A stretch of 64,000 nt of DNA from Gonocerus acuteangulatus (GCA_946811695.1 OX328124.1:93153176-93217175), one strand, 5' to 3'; shown: positions 1 through 12,517, counted from the stretch's first letter. The notes: a model not told the origin generated them from the sequence alone. Numbers and translations are program-made.

Positions 1-877
1 GTTATTATTATTATTATTAAATCTTAATATAGGTGGCGAGCAGACCTCACATGGGGAATTAATGGCCCCTGAGGATATGCATGAAGACCACGAAACATGT
101 AGGGCAAGCCAAGAATAAATTAATACATACGAATAAGTAGTACTATTTGTTTACCTACGCATATATAACCAAAAAAATAATATACGTAATTAATTAGCGT
201 GTGTTCAATGATTTTTGTCTCTTCCTGAAGATATCAAACTTCAAGATCTTCTGAGGAAACATAAGGAATCTTAGGCAAAACGGCGGATCTCAACATATCG
301 AAACAGCTCTATCCAAAAAATCTTAAAACTGTCTACGAGAGTTATGTATTTAATTTTGAAAAACCTTAAATTCATGGAATGACAAATCTTCACTTTAGTT
401 GTATTCCTTCTCAAGATGTCCATTATTTCAAATGAAGTTCCAAAACTCGTTTTTTTTTTTTTTTTTTTGTTTTGTATTAAGGGCAATATCAACCACAATG
501 GGTCATGGTCACCCTGTGAAAGTAAGACCCAAGAGGGTACTTAACGTATTAAAGTTGTCATTTAATAGTTATTGATGTTGTTGTTTGTTGCAATATGGAG
601 ACATTTACAATTACTATAAATTGATATTAGAATTAAAATTAAATAATAATAAAAGAAAACAACGAAATATTAAATATTCATTAAAAAATAAAATAAAATA
701 AATAAATAAATAAAAGATTTTATATAGAGTGACAGGTTAAAATAAAAATAGCTATTGAGAATAACATTAATTTCTAGATGCGGTTATATTAGTAGTTTCG
801 AAACACAAGAACGCCTATATTATTTCGTTAACTGTATTTTGTTGGAATATTCTGTATCAGCAAAATACAGTTTTATG
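1..877. other. AT-rich DNA without a recognisable gene
   Basis: The stretch opens with a short (ATT)n run and holds a poly-T run near 451-468 and an A-rich (AAAT)n stretch near 685-715. No ORF here resembles a known protein. It may be the 3' flank or 3' UTR of the minus-strand LINE relic that follows, but no LINE end or target duplication can be drawn. Confidence 0.5.
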
Positions 878-1300
878 TTAAATTTTGTCTGTTAAATTTG
901 TAGCCTCTAGGAATTTAAACAGGTTAATGATTTTTTCTGGATAATACCCTAGAATTTCGTCTAAGGTGCCATCAATTTTGAACCGATTCCTTTCAGATTG
1001 GTATGCTAAGCACTCTGTAAGTATGTGTTTCACCGTGAGGAGGACTCCACAGCTTATACAGTTGGGTGGTTCATCTTTAGACATGAGGTAAGAGTGTGTA
1101 AAACTCGTTTACTTAATACGCCCAATGTAGTAGTGAGATTTGTGTTGGATTGTTGCTGAATGGAGAGGCGCAGCTTTCCGGCGAGCAATAATATAAAATT
1201 GGATATACTCGGATGTGAGTGCGCATAAATCTCTGGATGATAAGAAGGGAGGCCTTAGGGTCAAAATCTAGCCCCAATCTCATTCTGCCATAAAAATGGG
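878..1300 (-). pseudogene. LINE ORF2 C-terminal relic (after RNase H)
   Basis: The last 68 codons before the stop give a cysteine/histidine cluster, CISC followed by KHILTEC, of the C-x2-C...H-x4-C type. This cluster is usual just after the RNase H domain in jockey/I-like LINE ORF2 proteins, where it is preceded by a 'THSYLM' stretch. That stretch is also readable here, just upstream of the ORF start. The upstream part, toward 1300, is broken by stops. Reverse transcriptase and endonuclease are absent, so this is a 5'-truncated dead copy. Family resemblance is from memory of such proteins; the exact clade is uncertain. Confidence 0.6.
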
Positions 1301-3040
1301 CTCGGTAGAGATGTAAAAAGCCATCATATATTATGAATAACTACACTTTCTTTATACCAACATTTTATTTCACCAGGACGTCATTCTTCAAATTCAGTGA
1401 TATACAAAACAAATTAAGAAGGCTTCAGGGAGGAATTTAACTTCATGAATTCCCTCAAGTATCAAAAGTTTATTAAAAAATACCAGCAAAAATTGATGAC
1501 AACTCGGCAATGTAGGTTCATCTTTTTCTCATTCTTATTAAGTAAATATTACGGGAAATAAGAAGGTCTTATACATTCTCTTGTATGGTTTACTTTAAAG
1601 TGGTCCTCGCATATTAAATAATGAAATATTTCAAATGAAGAATATTATATTTATGTAAGTTAAGCTATTATCACTAGGATTTTCAGTGAACTTATGGAGG
1701 GCTGTAACGCAAGTAGATGACGACACTCAAGGGGAATAAACTAGATTAAAACTGAAATTAAAACCGGCCAACCGCATGTTTCTATCTCTTTTAGTTCTAT
1801 AAAAAAGACTTCTTAGCGAAAAATTTTCGAGAATCACTACCTACTCTCAAAAAAATATTGTGTAAACTGCCGAATCTCACAAAAGTTGTGAAATGTAATA
1901 ACTCTTCCAACGGTATACTGAGAACTGTGATTATCTCTCAATTACCTAATGTAATTGGAAACTTAGGGAGATAACAACTGATAAAAACTAATAATATGTT
2001 CATTTTTGAGATCTACTCACAAATAAATGAAAGTTATTCTTGATGAAATTGATATTTAGTGATTTCAGTAACACTTGCATTACAGTAGAATTTAAAAAAA
2101 TATATATATATATTGCGAATAAATGTCCGTATTGTGACGTGGCGGGAGTGAGAACCTGCTTTCTCTACCTCTTTGGACTGATAACATTTCACATTTTATA
2201 TTTTATTTGGAATTCGCACCACTTGTAAATGTTTACTATCCACAAAAGATAGTCAATTTTCTTCTCCATTTTGGATGTAACAGTTTCGTATATAATTTAA
2301 GATTTTTATTCTTTTGTTTTTTTTCCCGTGGTCGGTAGGCCTTGGGGAGAAGAGGCGTCGGTTCTGGGGGAGTCTGTGAAAAATGGCGTAGGTAGACGCT
2401 AGTGCCAGGGAAGAAAAGTTTTTTTTTGATGCAACTATGAGGTTTCCAGCTTTTTAAGGAGGGACTGAGGCGTCCTTTTTTTGTTAATAATGAAACTGAA
2501 GATCCAGTAGCACGAAGAGGCGGCATTTGTCTTCTCCGTTTATCGTTTTGGCCGAACATGTGATTGGAACTCCATGTGGTAGGCTTTTAGAGCATATTGT
2601 GGGACAAATGAGTGAGTAACCCATACATTTTATCTTCTGCTGGACACCAGGCTCCACGTTTTATTAATCTCCAGGCCTCATTATGTAAAATCTTGCCGTT
2701 CAAGTACTGCCATGAGTGCAAGTAACTATATTGTGTATAACTTAAAAATTTGGGAAAAGTTAAGTTTACTATCGCTAAATAAGTTATTATAAGTAATGCC
2801 AGATTACCAAAATTTTGTGTTGTAATTTGATATTGGTGGCTATGCCAGGTTGTGGAATTGTACATGTAGTTGCAATTCGATAATTCTTCAGTATGTGTTT
2901 TCTATGCCAATTTGTTGGATAGTTATGGACTTCAGTTTTACCGTCATGTATTATTCTCAAGTAGTTATTGGCCAGGCCAGACTACGGGATTTTATGAGTT
3001 TTTGAGAATTGTGTTTTTCCCAAATTAAATGTTATATTTC
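1301..3040. other. Non-coding stretch, no gene recognised
   Basis: The interval is AT-rich apart from a more GC-rich patch around 2320-2560. The minus ORF across that patch (107 codons) has a biased composition and no recognisable domain, so I do not call it a gene. No repeat ends were found. Confidence 0.4.
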
Positions 3041-3041
3041 C

Positions 3042-3118
<77 letters not shown>
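3042..3118. repeat. (TA)n microsatellite
   Basis: A nearly pure TA run abuts the four-copy tandem repeat on its left. Confidence 0.95.
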
Positions 3119-3119
<1 letters not shown>

Positions 3120-3732
3120 TTTTATTAAGAGTCTAATTTTGTTCTTCCCAGATTACTGATAGTATCTGGTGTATATACATATATGTTTATCTATCGATAC
3201 CTTTTGCTATATTATTCAATACTTGAATAATATTGATTCTTCTTGTGATATTTCTATATATATATAGATTTATGCTTTTATTAAGAGTCTAATTTTGTTC
3301 TTCCCAGATTACTGATAGTATCTGGTGTATATACATATATGTTTATCTATCGATACCTTTTGCTATATTATTCAATACTTGAATAATATTGATTCTTCTT
3401 GTGATATTTCTATATATATATATATATAGATTTATGCTTTTATTAAGAGTCTAATTTTGTTCTTCCCAGATTACTGATAGTATCTGGTGTATATGCATAT
3501 ATGTTTATCTATCGATACCTTTTGCTATATTATTCAATACTTGAATAATATTGATTCTTCTTGTGATATTTCTATATATATATAGATTTATGCTTTTATT
3601 AAGAGTCTAATTTTGTTCTTCCCAGATTACTGATAGTATCTGGTGTATATGCATATATGTTTATCTATCGATATCTTTTACTATATTATTCAATATTTGA
3701 ATAATATTAATCCTTCTTGATATTTCTATGTA
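3119..3732. repeat. Four-copy tandem repeat, unit about 156-162 bp
   Basis: The marker 'ttaagagtctaattttg' recurs at 3124, 3281, 3443 and 3599, giving periods of 157, 162 and 156. Differences in length come from a short internal (TA)n of variable size. The first three copies are nearly identical; the fourth diverges at its end. Each unit contains ATCGAT and a palindromic 'attcaa..ttgaat' segment. No coding potential is seen. Confidence 0.9.
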
Positions 3733-5837
3733 TTAATGATATTTAAAATATATATATACAAGCTTACCCTTTATTGGGAATTTATTTTATTTTTTTTTTT
3801 GGTATTCATAGATATTGATTGTGTTTGGGTATATGGGTGTTTACATTTTTTTTTTATTGGGAACTATTTGTGGTGTTTCAAGATATTTACTATATTTAAG
3901 ATATATATATAGAGGTATATGTTTGTTTTTGTTTTTTTTTGGAACCTTATCTCAATATAGTTACCAGCTCTGAGTATCTTGTTGTGTTTTTTTTTTTTTT
4001 ATTTGGATCACCTGGGTTTCATACCTCATTGAACCTGGCTATCCGTTGGTCTATCCGGATAAATTGTACCACCCCAGGTGTTGGTAAGTGAGTCTCGCTT
4101 TAAACTGTTTTTCTTTTGTTTTAATATTCTTTCAAATTAAATTTATTTCGGTACAGTATATTTGATGTATATATTTTATATAGAGAAGATCCACTCGTTT
4201 CCCCACCTCAAACGTAATTTTGTTTTCAAAACCCTATGCTCATGATCTTTATTCAACTTCCAATTTGCGCTTTGATTTAGACAAGGCGCAAATAAGTTCC
4301 CCTTAATACCTGCCACAAAAAAATGGCTCAAAAAACTCATATGGTTGAATCGCCGTTCAAAAAAAAAAAAACCCCCCTCCGATTTTTAACTTTTTTTTTT
4401 AATTTATTAATTTTTAGTATTCTATTAATATAGATAGAAGATAGTTAAAGGCTACCATATTTCTATCTGTTTTTGTTCTAGACACATGCCGTTCTAAAAA
4501 TTATTTGGAAAAAAGCGTTTTTTGTAGAAAATACCCAACATTCTCTGCTTGAACACAATATTTTTCAATGTTACATTACCTTTTTTTTTAGAAAAAATTG
4601 TATTGTCGTCTACTGGCAATACACCCTGTATATTGAATTAAGTATAATTGTATTTTCCTTTGTGTTGTTTTATTTTATTCTTTTATTACTGTTCAAAATA
4701 ATAATTAAATGTTATATGAGTCATGAGTACATAGATGCATATTTATTTATATACATCATTATACATGTATTGTATTTTATTGCATAAATACAAGTTTACA
4801 TAAAACTATACAATAAAAACGGATATTAAATTCAATTTTAGTTACAGACAAGACGTTGTGTATTTTTTATTAAAAGTAGTAATTATAAAAAGTTCTTTAT
4901 ATTATGAATTCCCCAGTATATAAAGAAATTATAATCTCCTAATGTAATGCGATGTAATGCGAACCATCCAAAAAATATAATTGTTTCTTCTTAGTATACG
5001 CTAATGAAACTAACGAAAAAAAAATCGACAAGAGACTCGAAACGTGTAAAAAGCCGTGGAAATAAAGCTCTTTTTTTTTAACTTTTTCTATTATCAAAAT
5101 AAAAAAAATGTTTAATAGGGTTGAATATAAAAAAGAATGATTAATATTATTCGAAATGAACAAAAAAGAAGAAATCAAACGTCAAAAAGGTCATTATTAT
5201 AGACGACTCATTATTGTAGTAACACATTTCTAAAATAATTAATGTCGGGCAGATGTTGCTTTCCGTAATAATATTTGTATGTGTTTGAAGATGCCAATTC
5301 AACCCCAAGCACATGCCATTTTCCCTGAATAAACGGAGGCACAATTCGAAGCAAAGGCCTTGCATGCTCTACATTCAAGTATTTCTGTACATCTATGCAC
5401 AGCAGAGTCTGCACAGGATTGTTCAACCATCAACAGGCTCAAGGGGCAAGTCAATAACATTCTCATGTTTCTATGCAACAAAGCCCTTACAACCATAACA
5501 ATTATCTTAGCTTGTTCAAGCACAATCTCTTTAGCAAAATATGTAAATATCTTGTATTATGGAATCATGTAAAAATGTATGAGAAATAATGTAATTGTTA
5601 AGTGATTAGTTGTTGTGAACTGAAATTACTTTGTGCAATTCTTGGACAAAAGAAGTTTTGTTATTACGAATGTTATTTATGGCAGTATATTTTCTTCCTT
5701 TTTACTATACAACCCATAATAATTGGAAAATATTTGATATATGGAGAACGTTTCAAGCCTACTCTTTTATACATTTCTCTTAAAGAAGGAAATAAGCAGA
5801 AAAGAAACCGATGAAGAATATTCACATATTTCTTCAC
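3733..5837. other. AT-rich DNA, no gene recognised
   Basis: Several poly-T runs occur (3789, 3849, 3991, 4389). Overlapping short ORFs near 5150-5570 on both strands shadow one another and none has a recognisable domain. Confidence 0.4.
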
Positions 5838-5894
5838 CTCTTGGCATTCAGTATCGATTCGCAAGTCTGCAATCTGGGTATCGAGATTGGCAAA
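5838..5894 (-). CDS. Candidate 57-nt internal exon (uncertain)
   Basis: On the minus strand a pyrimidine-rich stretch ending in TTTTCAG (acceptor, just right of 5894) precedes 19 open codons that end at a GAG|GTGAAG donor-like site (left of 5838). The peptide FANLDTQIADLRIDTECQE is polar and could be helical. The length is a multiple of three, so the exon would be phase-neutral. I do not recognise the protein. Splice-like signals occur by chance in AT-rich DNA, so confidence is low. Confidence 0.2.
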
Positions 5895-6880
5895 CTGAAA
5901 AGAAACAAATATTATTCTAATCGATTGTAATTTAAAGGAGCAAACCTCGAGGGCGCGTCTTGAATGTGAAATACAATAAAAAAGGCAGATAATATTGGAT
6001 AAATGCCGCGATCCAGCCGACCCAATATCCGCCATTATTAGATGCCCTTCTCAATAAAGGATGGAAGGAATTAAAATATTCAATTTCGGAATCACTTTTT
6101 CTTAATATTTTAATATAAGATTTTTAAATCCCTGTACATTGCGAAGCCTTAAGGCTTCTTATTTTATTTGGCATATTAATTCTAAATTTCCCCGAAAGGC
6201 TATATAAATATATGATGAATATTAAGCAATCATCCTTTTTTTCTTGCTTTGCTTTTAGGGCACTTTTTAATTAATTTTTTTTTAAGAATTATTTCAATGA
6301 AATAACTAATTTAAACATTTCATTTTGACAGATCCCCTACAATAAAATAAAGCAACTTCGGAATCTTGCCTTAATACTGTTATTACAATCTGCAAGTTAA
6401 CAAATATGTTGCCATAATGGTTCAAAAACTCTTTAATAAATCGATTTCAAGTAACAATTATTATTATACCCTTCACTTCAGAGTTACCACTAAATCAATA
6501 ATGGCGGACATCAAAAAGTTATAAAATATTAAATCATAAAAACATCGAAGAAACGCTTTATCCAATTTGAAAATAAATATCTTAATAATATCATAAACTA
6601 ATGGTGTAAATTATGTCGTTCTGTAATATTTATTTATTTTACTTATTTACATACATCGTTTTAAGTGCATTGCCCTATTCAAGGGGAGTTTGCTTAGTAA
6701 TACTATAATGGCAACTATGTATAACTCTTATACTACTATTTAACAGGTTAATATGAATTAACGAACAACAATAATAAAAGAAGGATAAAAAGCGTAATAG
6801 ATTATAGAAATTAATCAAAACCTAATATAGAACTTTTATAATAATTACATGTTATTCGAAGGATATATGTGCAGTATAGA
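5895..6880. other. AT-rich DNA, nothing recognised
   Basis: There is no credible ORF, no repeat boundary and no RNA gene. Confidence 0.4.
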
Positions 6881-7107
6881 TTGACGGAAAATGTCAGATG
6901 GAATCGCAGCCAAACAGAAGATTCACGATATTGGTAATTTTAGAAAAAGCAGGTAGTCTGCGATGGGTGGGTCATACTGTGACAGGAAAGGAAAGAAAGA
7001 CGAAGTAGCAAGAGATGCTGATAAGATGGGTGTCAAAAATTGGAGGAACGCTGCCATGGACCGTTTCGGATGGAAGGGGATAGTTCGGAGGGTCAAGGGT
7101 CACTAAT
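6881..7107 (+). pseudogene. LINE ORF2 extreme C-terminal relic
   Basis: Two frames carry parts of the tail common in non-LTR retrotransposon proteins: 'LRWVGHT' near 6957, then, in a different frame, 'KMGVKNWRNAAMDRFGW' near 7024-7074. The pattern 'RWxGH...W...NWRxAAxxRxxW' is well known at the end of many LINE ORF2 products. The frame change and missing upstream domains show it is a decayed fragment. Confidence 0.55.
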
Positions 7108-7544
7108 ACCTGTAGAGCCGGGGAGTAAGGAAGTAATAATACCATAAGAGATAGTAATACGTCACTATATAATTGTTGAACCGGAAACTAAAACGGAAAA
7201 TAAAACGAATAGAGAGAAAACCACTATTCCAATGGAGAAAAAAGGACTTCAAAATTAGCAGTGGTTTGTTTTGGTCTTTTGAACGGGTTTATGTATTTGT
7301 TGACCTAAAGTTTTAACTGGTTATTTCCCATTTTAATTGCATTTAACAGTAAAACGAGTATTTGACTAAAACAAGGTATGAAAATGTGAAACATTGTTAT
7401 AGTGTTTCCAATAGCGAACGTTGAAGAAGGTGGGGGAATTCGCCATGATACTCTCAGTTTCCTGTTGTAGCGCCTTAAATCTATTTTCACGAACGATCAA
7501 AGCCCAGAGATAACTGCTACTATTCCTTTACTAATAGGACTAGC

Positions 7545-9247
7545 TGGCGCCTAGATGTCGATGCGCCGCACAGTGGTCTAAATCCAGCCATCATGGTGCA
7601 AAAAATCGAAAAACACAACATTTTTTAAGAAACACCAAAACATGTCTAGCAGGTTCTATAGTAACCATATATTATATTAATAAAGAAATTTTAATTTTGT
7701 GTCCATCCATATAGTCTCTGAGACGGTTCAAAGATGGCGGTTCTATACATGTGTGCTCAAACATTATTTGCAACCCTAGGATACTAGTTAATTAATATGC
7801 CATAATATTTTTTTTTTATTTTAATAATTTTTTCTGTAATAAAGGTACCATAGATGGACTACATAAATATGACAAAACGATCGAAATATCTTGATATGAA
7901 GTTGGGTAACAGATTTTTAAAGTTAAGTATTTTTTAACACGCGTATGTGAAATTTTGAAATGTTTTAAACATCAGCATCACGAGGAATCACGGAGTTACT
8001 TGTGTCAGCTTGTAGCCTTTACATTCCTCTAACAGAATATGTAAGGTTTGTCTGCCCCTCGGTGCCCCTTTGGTATTGGGAGGGAATTTTATGTGAAAAA
8101 CCAAGGCACGGTGCGCTGCCTGCTGCGGTAGCAGGTAGCCCTGACCCTTTTATGACAGCAGATGACCCCTACCCATTGGTCATCTGCTGGCAGTAATATG
8201 GGTCAGTATTACTTGTGTTGTTCTTGAGTGAAGGTCTAGTGCACATATATTTCTACGAACCGATTTTTACTGAGAAGTAAAAGACAGATTTTGGTAAATT
8301 CTTTTTTTTTTTTTTTTTAACTTGGTCATTTATTATGCTTTAATAAATAAAACTCTGATTTGCACCGTTTTTAAATGAAGATAAATAATCTATAATGTGC
8401 TACATCTTGTGAAATATTTCCATGAAAAAGTCTGAATAATTACTTAAAATTATTATAGAGTGACATTTTTATTTTTGTATAAAAGTATGAAAGTCTGGGC
8501 ACTGGGGTTCTATACGTATAAACTGGCACTTTGAACGTTATACAAATTGTTAACTGTTTTTTTGTCACTTAGTCCATAATAGATTATTGATCTTCAAATA
8601 TAGAAGTGCCATTACCCAAAAAATAACTTAAAAGACACCTTTTTTAAATTTATTTATTGTTTTATTAAGAGAGATGTAACGTAGAAGAGATTTTGGACAG
8701 CTCATTATTACTTCGAAATCGTTTGAAATTTTTTATAGAAGGGCCGTCCAAGCATTTGGTCTTACAGAAGTTGACCGTGCTAGAAAAACACTCAAAATTT
8801 TATATTCAAATCATATGGCCAGATGGAGGAAGACTAACAGGGATGAATCTAAATTTGAATCTAAGTTTTCATCGTGGTTAGAAGTAATTATTTTTCTTGC
8901 TGGCGAAGTGGATGCCATACCTTCAACAAGCTCGGGGAAAAGGGGTCGGCCTCTCAACCCCACCACAACCTTCTCCTATTTAGTCATATTCCTCACAAAT
9001 CACCTTCTCAACCCTTCAATGAACATCATACAAGATTTGAACAAAATCCTTCAACGAAAAGCAATTGAAAAGTACCTCCCACTCTCCCTCTTACCCCCAC
9101 CCTTACCTATTTTGTCATAAACCTCATAAAACACCTTCTCAACCATTCAATAAACATCATGCCGAGTTTGAAGGCAATCCGTCCAATCAAAGTATTTTTT
9201 GCACCATGATGGCTGGATTTGGACCACTGTGCGCCGTAGGAAAAAAA
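7545..9247 (+). repeat. SINE-B tail fragment, split by the Transib-like element
   Basis: Sequence left of 7569 reads 'ggcgcctagatgtcgatg' followed by CGCCG. The right side (9232-9247) resumes with CGCCGTAGG and an A run. Together they rebuild the tail shared by this window's SINE-B family (gcgctaatggcctagatgt-like, ending gcgccgta(A)n). This shows that the element between them inserted into an older SINE. Confidence 0.65.
7569..9231. mobile_element. Transib-like non-autonomous DNA transposon (1663 bp)
   Basis: The terminal inverted repeats are about 38 bp with one visible mismatch. They begin CACAGTGG at the left and end CCACTGTG at 9231. The flanks are an exact 5-bp duplication, CGCCG (7564-7568 and 9232-9236). 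Transib transposons, the relatives of RAG1, are known for CAC-starting ends resembling the V(D)J heptamer and for 5-bp GC-rich duplications. The assignment is therefore good but rests on ends only. Inside, 8693-9120 holds broken ORFs including 'MARWRKTNRDESKFESKFSS' and 'TSSGKRGRP'. I cannot place these; no transposase catalytic core is visible. A 12-bp perfect hairpin lies at 8156-8189. Confidence 0.7.
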
Positions 9248-10171
9248 GCAGTAGCGATATGACCGGAGCCGCGCTAAGATGACGGAGTTCCTGCGAGTCG
9301 GTCTTTTTGTATTTTTTCTTCATAGGCAAGGCAGAGGTTGTGCTCAGCCCGAAGTTTCCATGTCCTAGCAGCTATAATAAATACTTTTGTTTTCCTCTTG
9401 AGTTTTAGAAGTATTGGATATGTTCCTTATTTTCGTAAAGGTGATGTATTGTGATGTTCGACAATATATTGAACACAACTTCATTTGAAGCCAAATGATT
9501 TAATATTAGGAATAACATATTACCATCTGAGCCTGTAGTTGAATTCGAAGGTGGGTTGGAGGGATTGTTAATTAAGTGAGGCTTGGAGTTTGGTAAAACT
9601 GACTGGATTGCCATCTGCAATTCGTTGTTAGTTATGCAACGTGTCTGTTTCTGCTATAGCTAGTCTAATTAATGGCTGCCTTTACTTCCCCAACAGACGC
9701 AATCAACACAATTTCTGTCCTTGACGGCAATTAACGTTATTCGAAATTGATACGAGCATTCATCTGACGGAGATTACAAGATTTAGGCTGGTATATTGTG
9801 TAAGCAAGAGAGATACAAATTCGGCCCTCGGATTTATAGATTGTTCGTATATTATAATTTCTATTGCATAAATGTTTTACGCTTCAATGTACAATATCAT
9901 TGTAACAATTAAATTTGAATTAAACTGTAGTTCAATGCATACTACAGAGGAAATATCGTCCCTACCAACTCAAACTCTCGAACATGAAAATCGGAGCAAA
10001 CGAACATATTCTAAAAGGGTTATACTTGCGACAAGCCGTATCGTCCACAATGCAAGAGCAAATTATTGAATCTGTAAAACGAAATTTTTCATATTCGATA
10101 TTTTGACATAGTAGGGACGATATTACAGCAATGATTATTTTTCGTATGCCAGATGTTATATTCCGTTAATA

Positions 10172-10179
10172 AAAAAAAG

Positions 10180-10248
<69 letters not shown>
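10172..10248. repeat. Poly-A tract
   Basis: This is a long, almost pure A run. It could be the tail of an old retroelement on the plus strand, but nothing upstream resembles one. Confidence 0.9.
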
Positions 10249-10250
<2 letters not shown>

Positions 10251-10548
10251 ATGATTTCTTATTGACAAAGTTTTGGATTAACAGTAGATTTACCATAATG
10301 TCCCATAAGATTATAGTTTTAATAAATATGCACAATATGTATTACGTTTCTGGACTGCTAAATTTCAATCAATCTATTGATTGAAATTTAACAGTATTTC
10401 TTTTAGCCAGCCAATGTTTTTAAATATTAAAGAACCCCTTCATTAACAAATTAAGCAACATTCAAAGCAGGAATACATTTTAATAATAAAATTCTAAATT
10501 TTTCGCAATATGGTTCAAACCATATTACTTTACCAAATGAGTTTACAG

Positions 10549-10549
<1 letters not shown>

Positions 10550-10622
<73 letters not shown>
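10550..10622. repeat. (TA)n microsatellite
   Basis: Pure TA run. Confidence 0.95.
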
Positions 10623-10626
<4 letters not shown>

Positions 10627-11564
10627 TATTTCCTTCCCTAAGTATCCCTTAAGGAAGGGAGTTAATTTTATTTTCTACATGTGCCGTACATGACAAATGT
10701 ACATAGCATGTAATTGATTACAGCTTAATATTTTTTCTATTCTTTATGATTACATTCTAAGTGTAGAACATAAAGGAAAAACAATGAAACAAAAGAAAAG
10801 AAAAAAAAAAGGAATTAGAATACAAAAAAAAAAAAAAAAAAAAACATATTTATCTGAACCTACCTGATATACTGTGTTTGTTTTGTCGGCTACGGATTTT
10901 TTAAAATAGGCATGTCTCATCGAAATTTATTCCCACATGGCGAAAGGTCCAGGCTCAGAAAGAAAACTCCAAATGTCTGAATGACTATACGTATTATTAG
11001 CTTATTTTATACTGATATTTCATCAGAATCGTTAGAAGAGAATGTATTGTCGGAATGATAAATAACGGAATTGATAAAATTGATTTTCTTTACTCTTTTT
11101 TCTGTTCCAAAAGCTTGTTTTAATTTGTACGGGCCGAACTAACTAGAGGTGATGTTTAATTAAAGGGCTAATAAGCAATGGTCTGATTAAATTCAGAATT
11201 GCTTGCCTTTTGCAACAAAACATGGCTGGGTTCGGAAAACCAATAGCCTGCCAGGCAAATTGGCTTGTGTTTGGGTAGGTTTTCCCGGGGCGAGCAGGCT
11301 TGTAGCTGTCCGTTAGCCAAGCTATAGGCTCTCTCTTTCCGGCATGTTTTGTTTGGGACTAATCCCTCTGAACTTTAGATCTATTCGTACTATTAGATAA
11401 TGGTACAACCCTTATTCGAACTAGAATATTCAATACCTGATTAAGTCACTATATGTTTTGAGACAATAATGTACTAAAACTATTCTAAGACAATAGAGTC
11501 GCTGAACCCCAAAGTAGAGCCTAAAGCATTCCAAAATTCATTATTATAAGACGGTGACCTGATT

Positions 11565-11640
11565 CATTCAAAATCCTTTATTTTGCTTTACATGTTTCAT
11601 GTCCCCTTGACGCCTCTTCAGGAGCACTTAAAATACAAAT
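11565..11640 (-). repeat. Decayed hammerhead-like/Penelope-type relic
   Basis: Minus-strand reading gives CCTGAAGAGGCG, a short gap, then CATGAAACATGTAAAG and an AAAATAAAGG tail. This order matches the better copies at 27675 and 50787 (CTGANGA, hairpin, GAAA, palindromic stem III), but the stem II partner and the final GTC are damaged. It is a single copy with no partner arm nearby. Confidence 0.4.
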
Positions 11641-11979
11641 CACACCCTCAACCTCAGAGAAGTTTCCGCAGGCCGGCTCATATCTAGTCTGACATACCAC
11701 CGTAGATCAAATGTTAAGCCGATTGCCTTGGGGTACCAGAGTTATGAATAAAATAAAGAAAAGGGGGGCCAATTTCTCCCCCCTAATAGGCATCCAAAGG
11801 TTAAAGAAGTCTTTATTTTTCAAGTATAGTCTATCAATTTAAAACAGAATATTTTATCCAGATTTCGTTTTTTTATAAACTTCCTTTTTCCTATTCTCAA
11901 TTAAAGTATATTTTCCTTTATTAATTCGTCTCTTTATCTACAATTTTAACTGTGTCGATATTGAAAGTGTGATTTTTAG

Positions 11980-12213
11980 GCATGTAGGGACTTGCAGCCC
12001 CCTCCCTCCCGAATTCGGTAATAATTTTTCATACATTTAAAAATAAATTAAATAAGATTACTTAGTTCAGAAAACATATTTTTTGGGGTGTAATAGTGTT
12101 TTAATTAAGTAACTATTCCAAGTTCTAGATTGTCAGTACTATATACCCCCCTAAATGCTCACAACCCCTCCCGAAATTTTTCCAGCCTCCCGAAATTATT
12201 TTCTATATACGCC
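11980..12213 (-). repeat. Interspersed MITE, copy 1 (related to 31966-32217)
   Basis: The right end (12155-12213) reads, in reverse, 'ggcgtatatag', 'aaataatttcggg' and 'ggctgg.aaaatttcggg', matching the start of the element at 31966. The left end carries the C-rich 'cagccccctccctcccgaa' counterpart. No target duplication was found for this copy. Confidence 0.55.
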
Positions 12214-12517
12214 AATTTATTTTGTGATACAATTTTATATCATGATCCACCAGGGCAGTGTTTTTTTCAGTCTCGTGGAGGTTTTTAGTTTGTTACGTTT
12301 CCAAGGTCTACCCAAGAAATTCTAGATCTTTACAATTTTAGTTGAGCCAATATTGTACCGTCCTTTTATTTCGTTCAACATGGTCTAACCATTATAGATA
12401 AATATGGGATAATTTTAGTCTGTATTGCACAGATATATGGTCAGGACTTTATTAGGCCGCAAAATGTTCCAACGTTTACTTCGGCTGTGAAAAAAATATA
12501 TTTATTTGCAATAATGT

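Larger units (their letters stand above)
7200..9306 (+). repeat. Interspersed repeat X, copy 1 (split at about 7545-9247)
   Basis: The left part (7200-7545) and the right end (9248-9306) align with 45800-46190 in the same orientation. Shared landmarks are 'aatgtgaaac', 'tgtttccaa', 'gcgaacgtt', 'cacgaa.gatcaaa', 'tattccttta' and the end motif 'gcgctaagatgac'. The copy near 46 kb lacks the 1.7-kb middle, so the middle is a later insertion (SINE tail plus Transib-like element). The right end carries the motif also found at 29852 and 36037. The class is unknown. Confidence 0.7.
9307..11564. other. AT-rich DNA with poly-A and (TA)n tracts, no gene
   Basis: A poly-A tract of about 77 lies at 10172-10248 and a (TA)n tract at 10550-10622, with further A runs at 10800-10845. 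A somewhat GC-richer patch at 11210-11350 shows no ORF of note. The 65-codon plus ORF at 9872 has no recognisable features. Confidence 0.5.

Noticed and set aside
2236..2559. 107-codon minus ORF as a gene
   Set aside because: No domain, biased composition and no supporting signals; left as non-coding.
4600..4640. 'caatacaccctgtatat' as a transposon end
   Set aside because: The string resembles ends seen in arthropod repeats, but no partner end or duplication could be found nearby.
5147..5572. Overlapping ORFs on both strands near 5.2-5.5 kb
   Set aside because: They are mutual shadows without recognisable residues patterns, and none has splice or promoter support.
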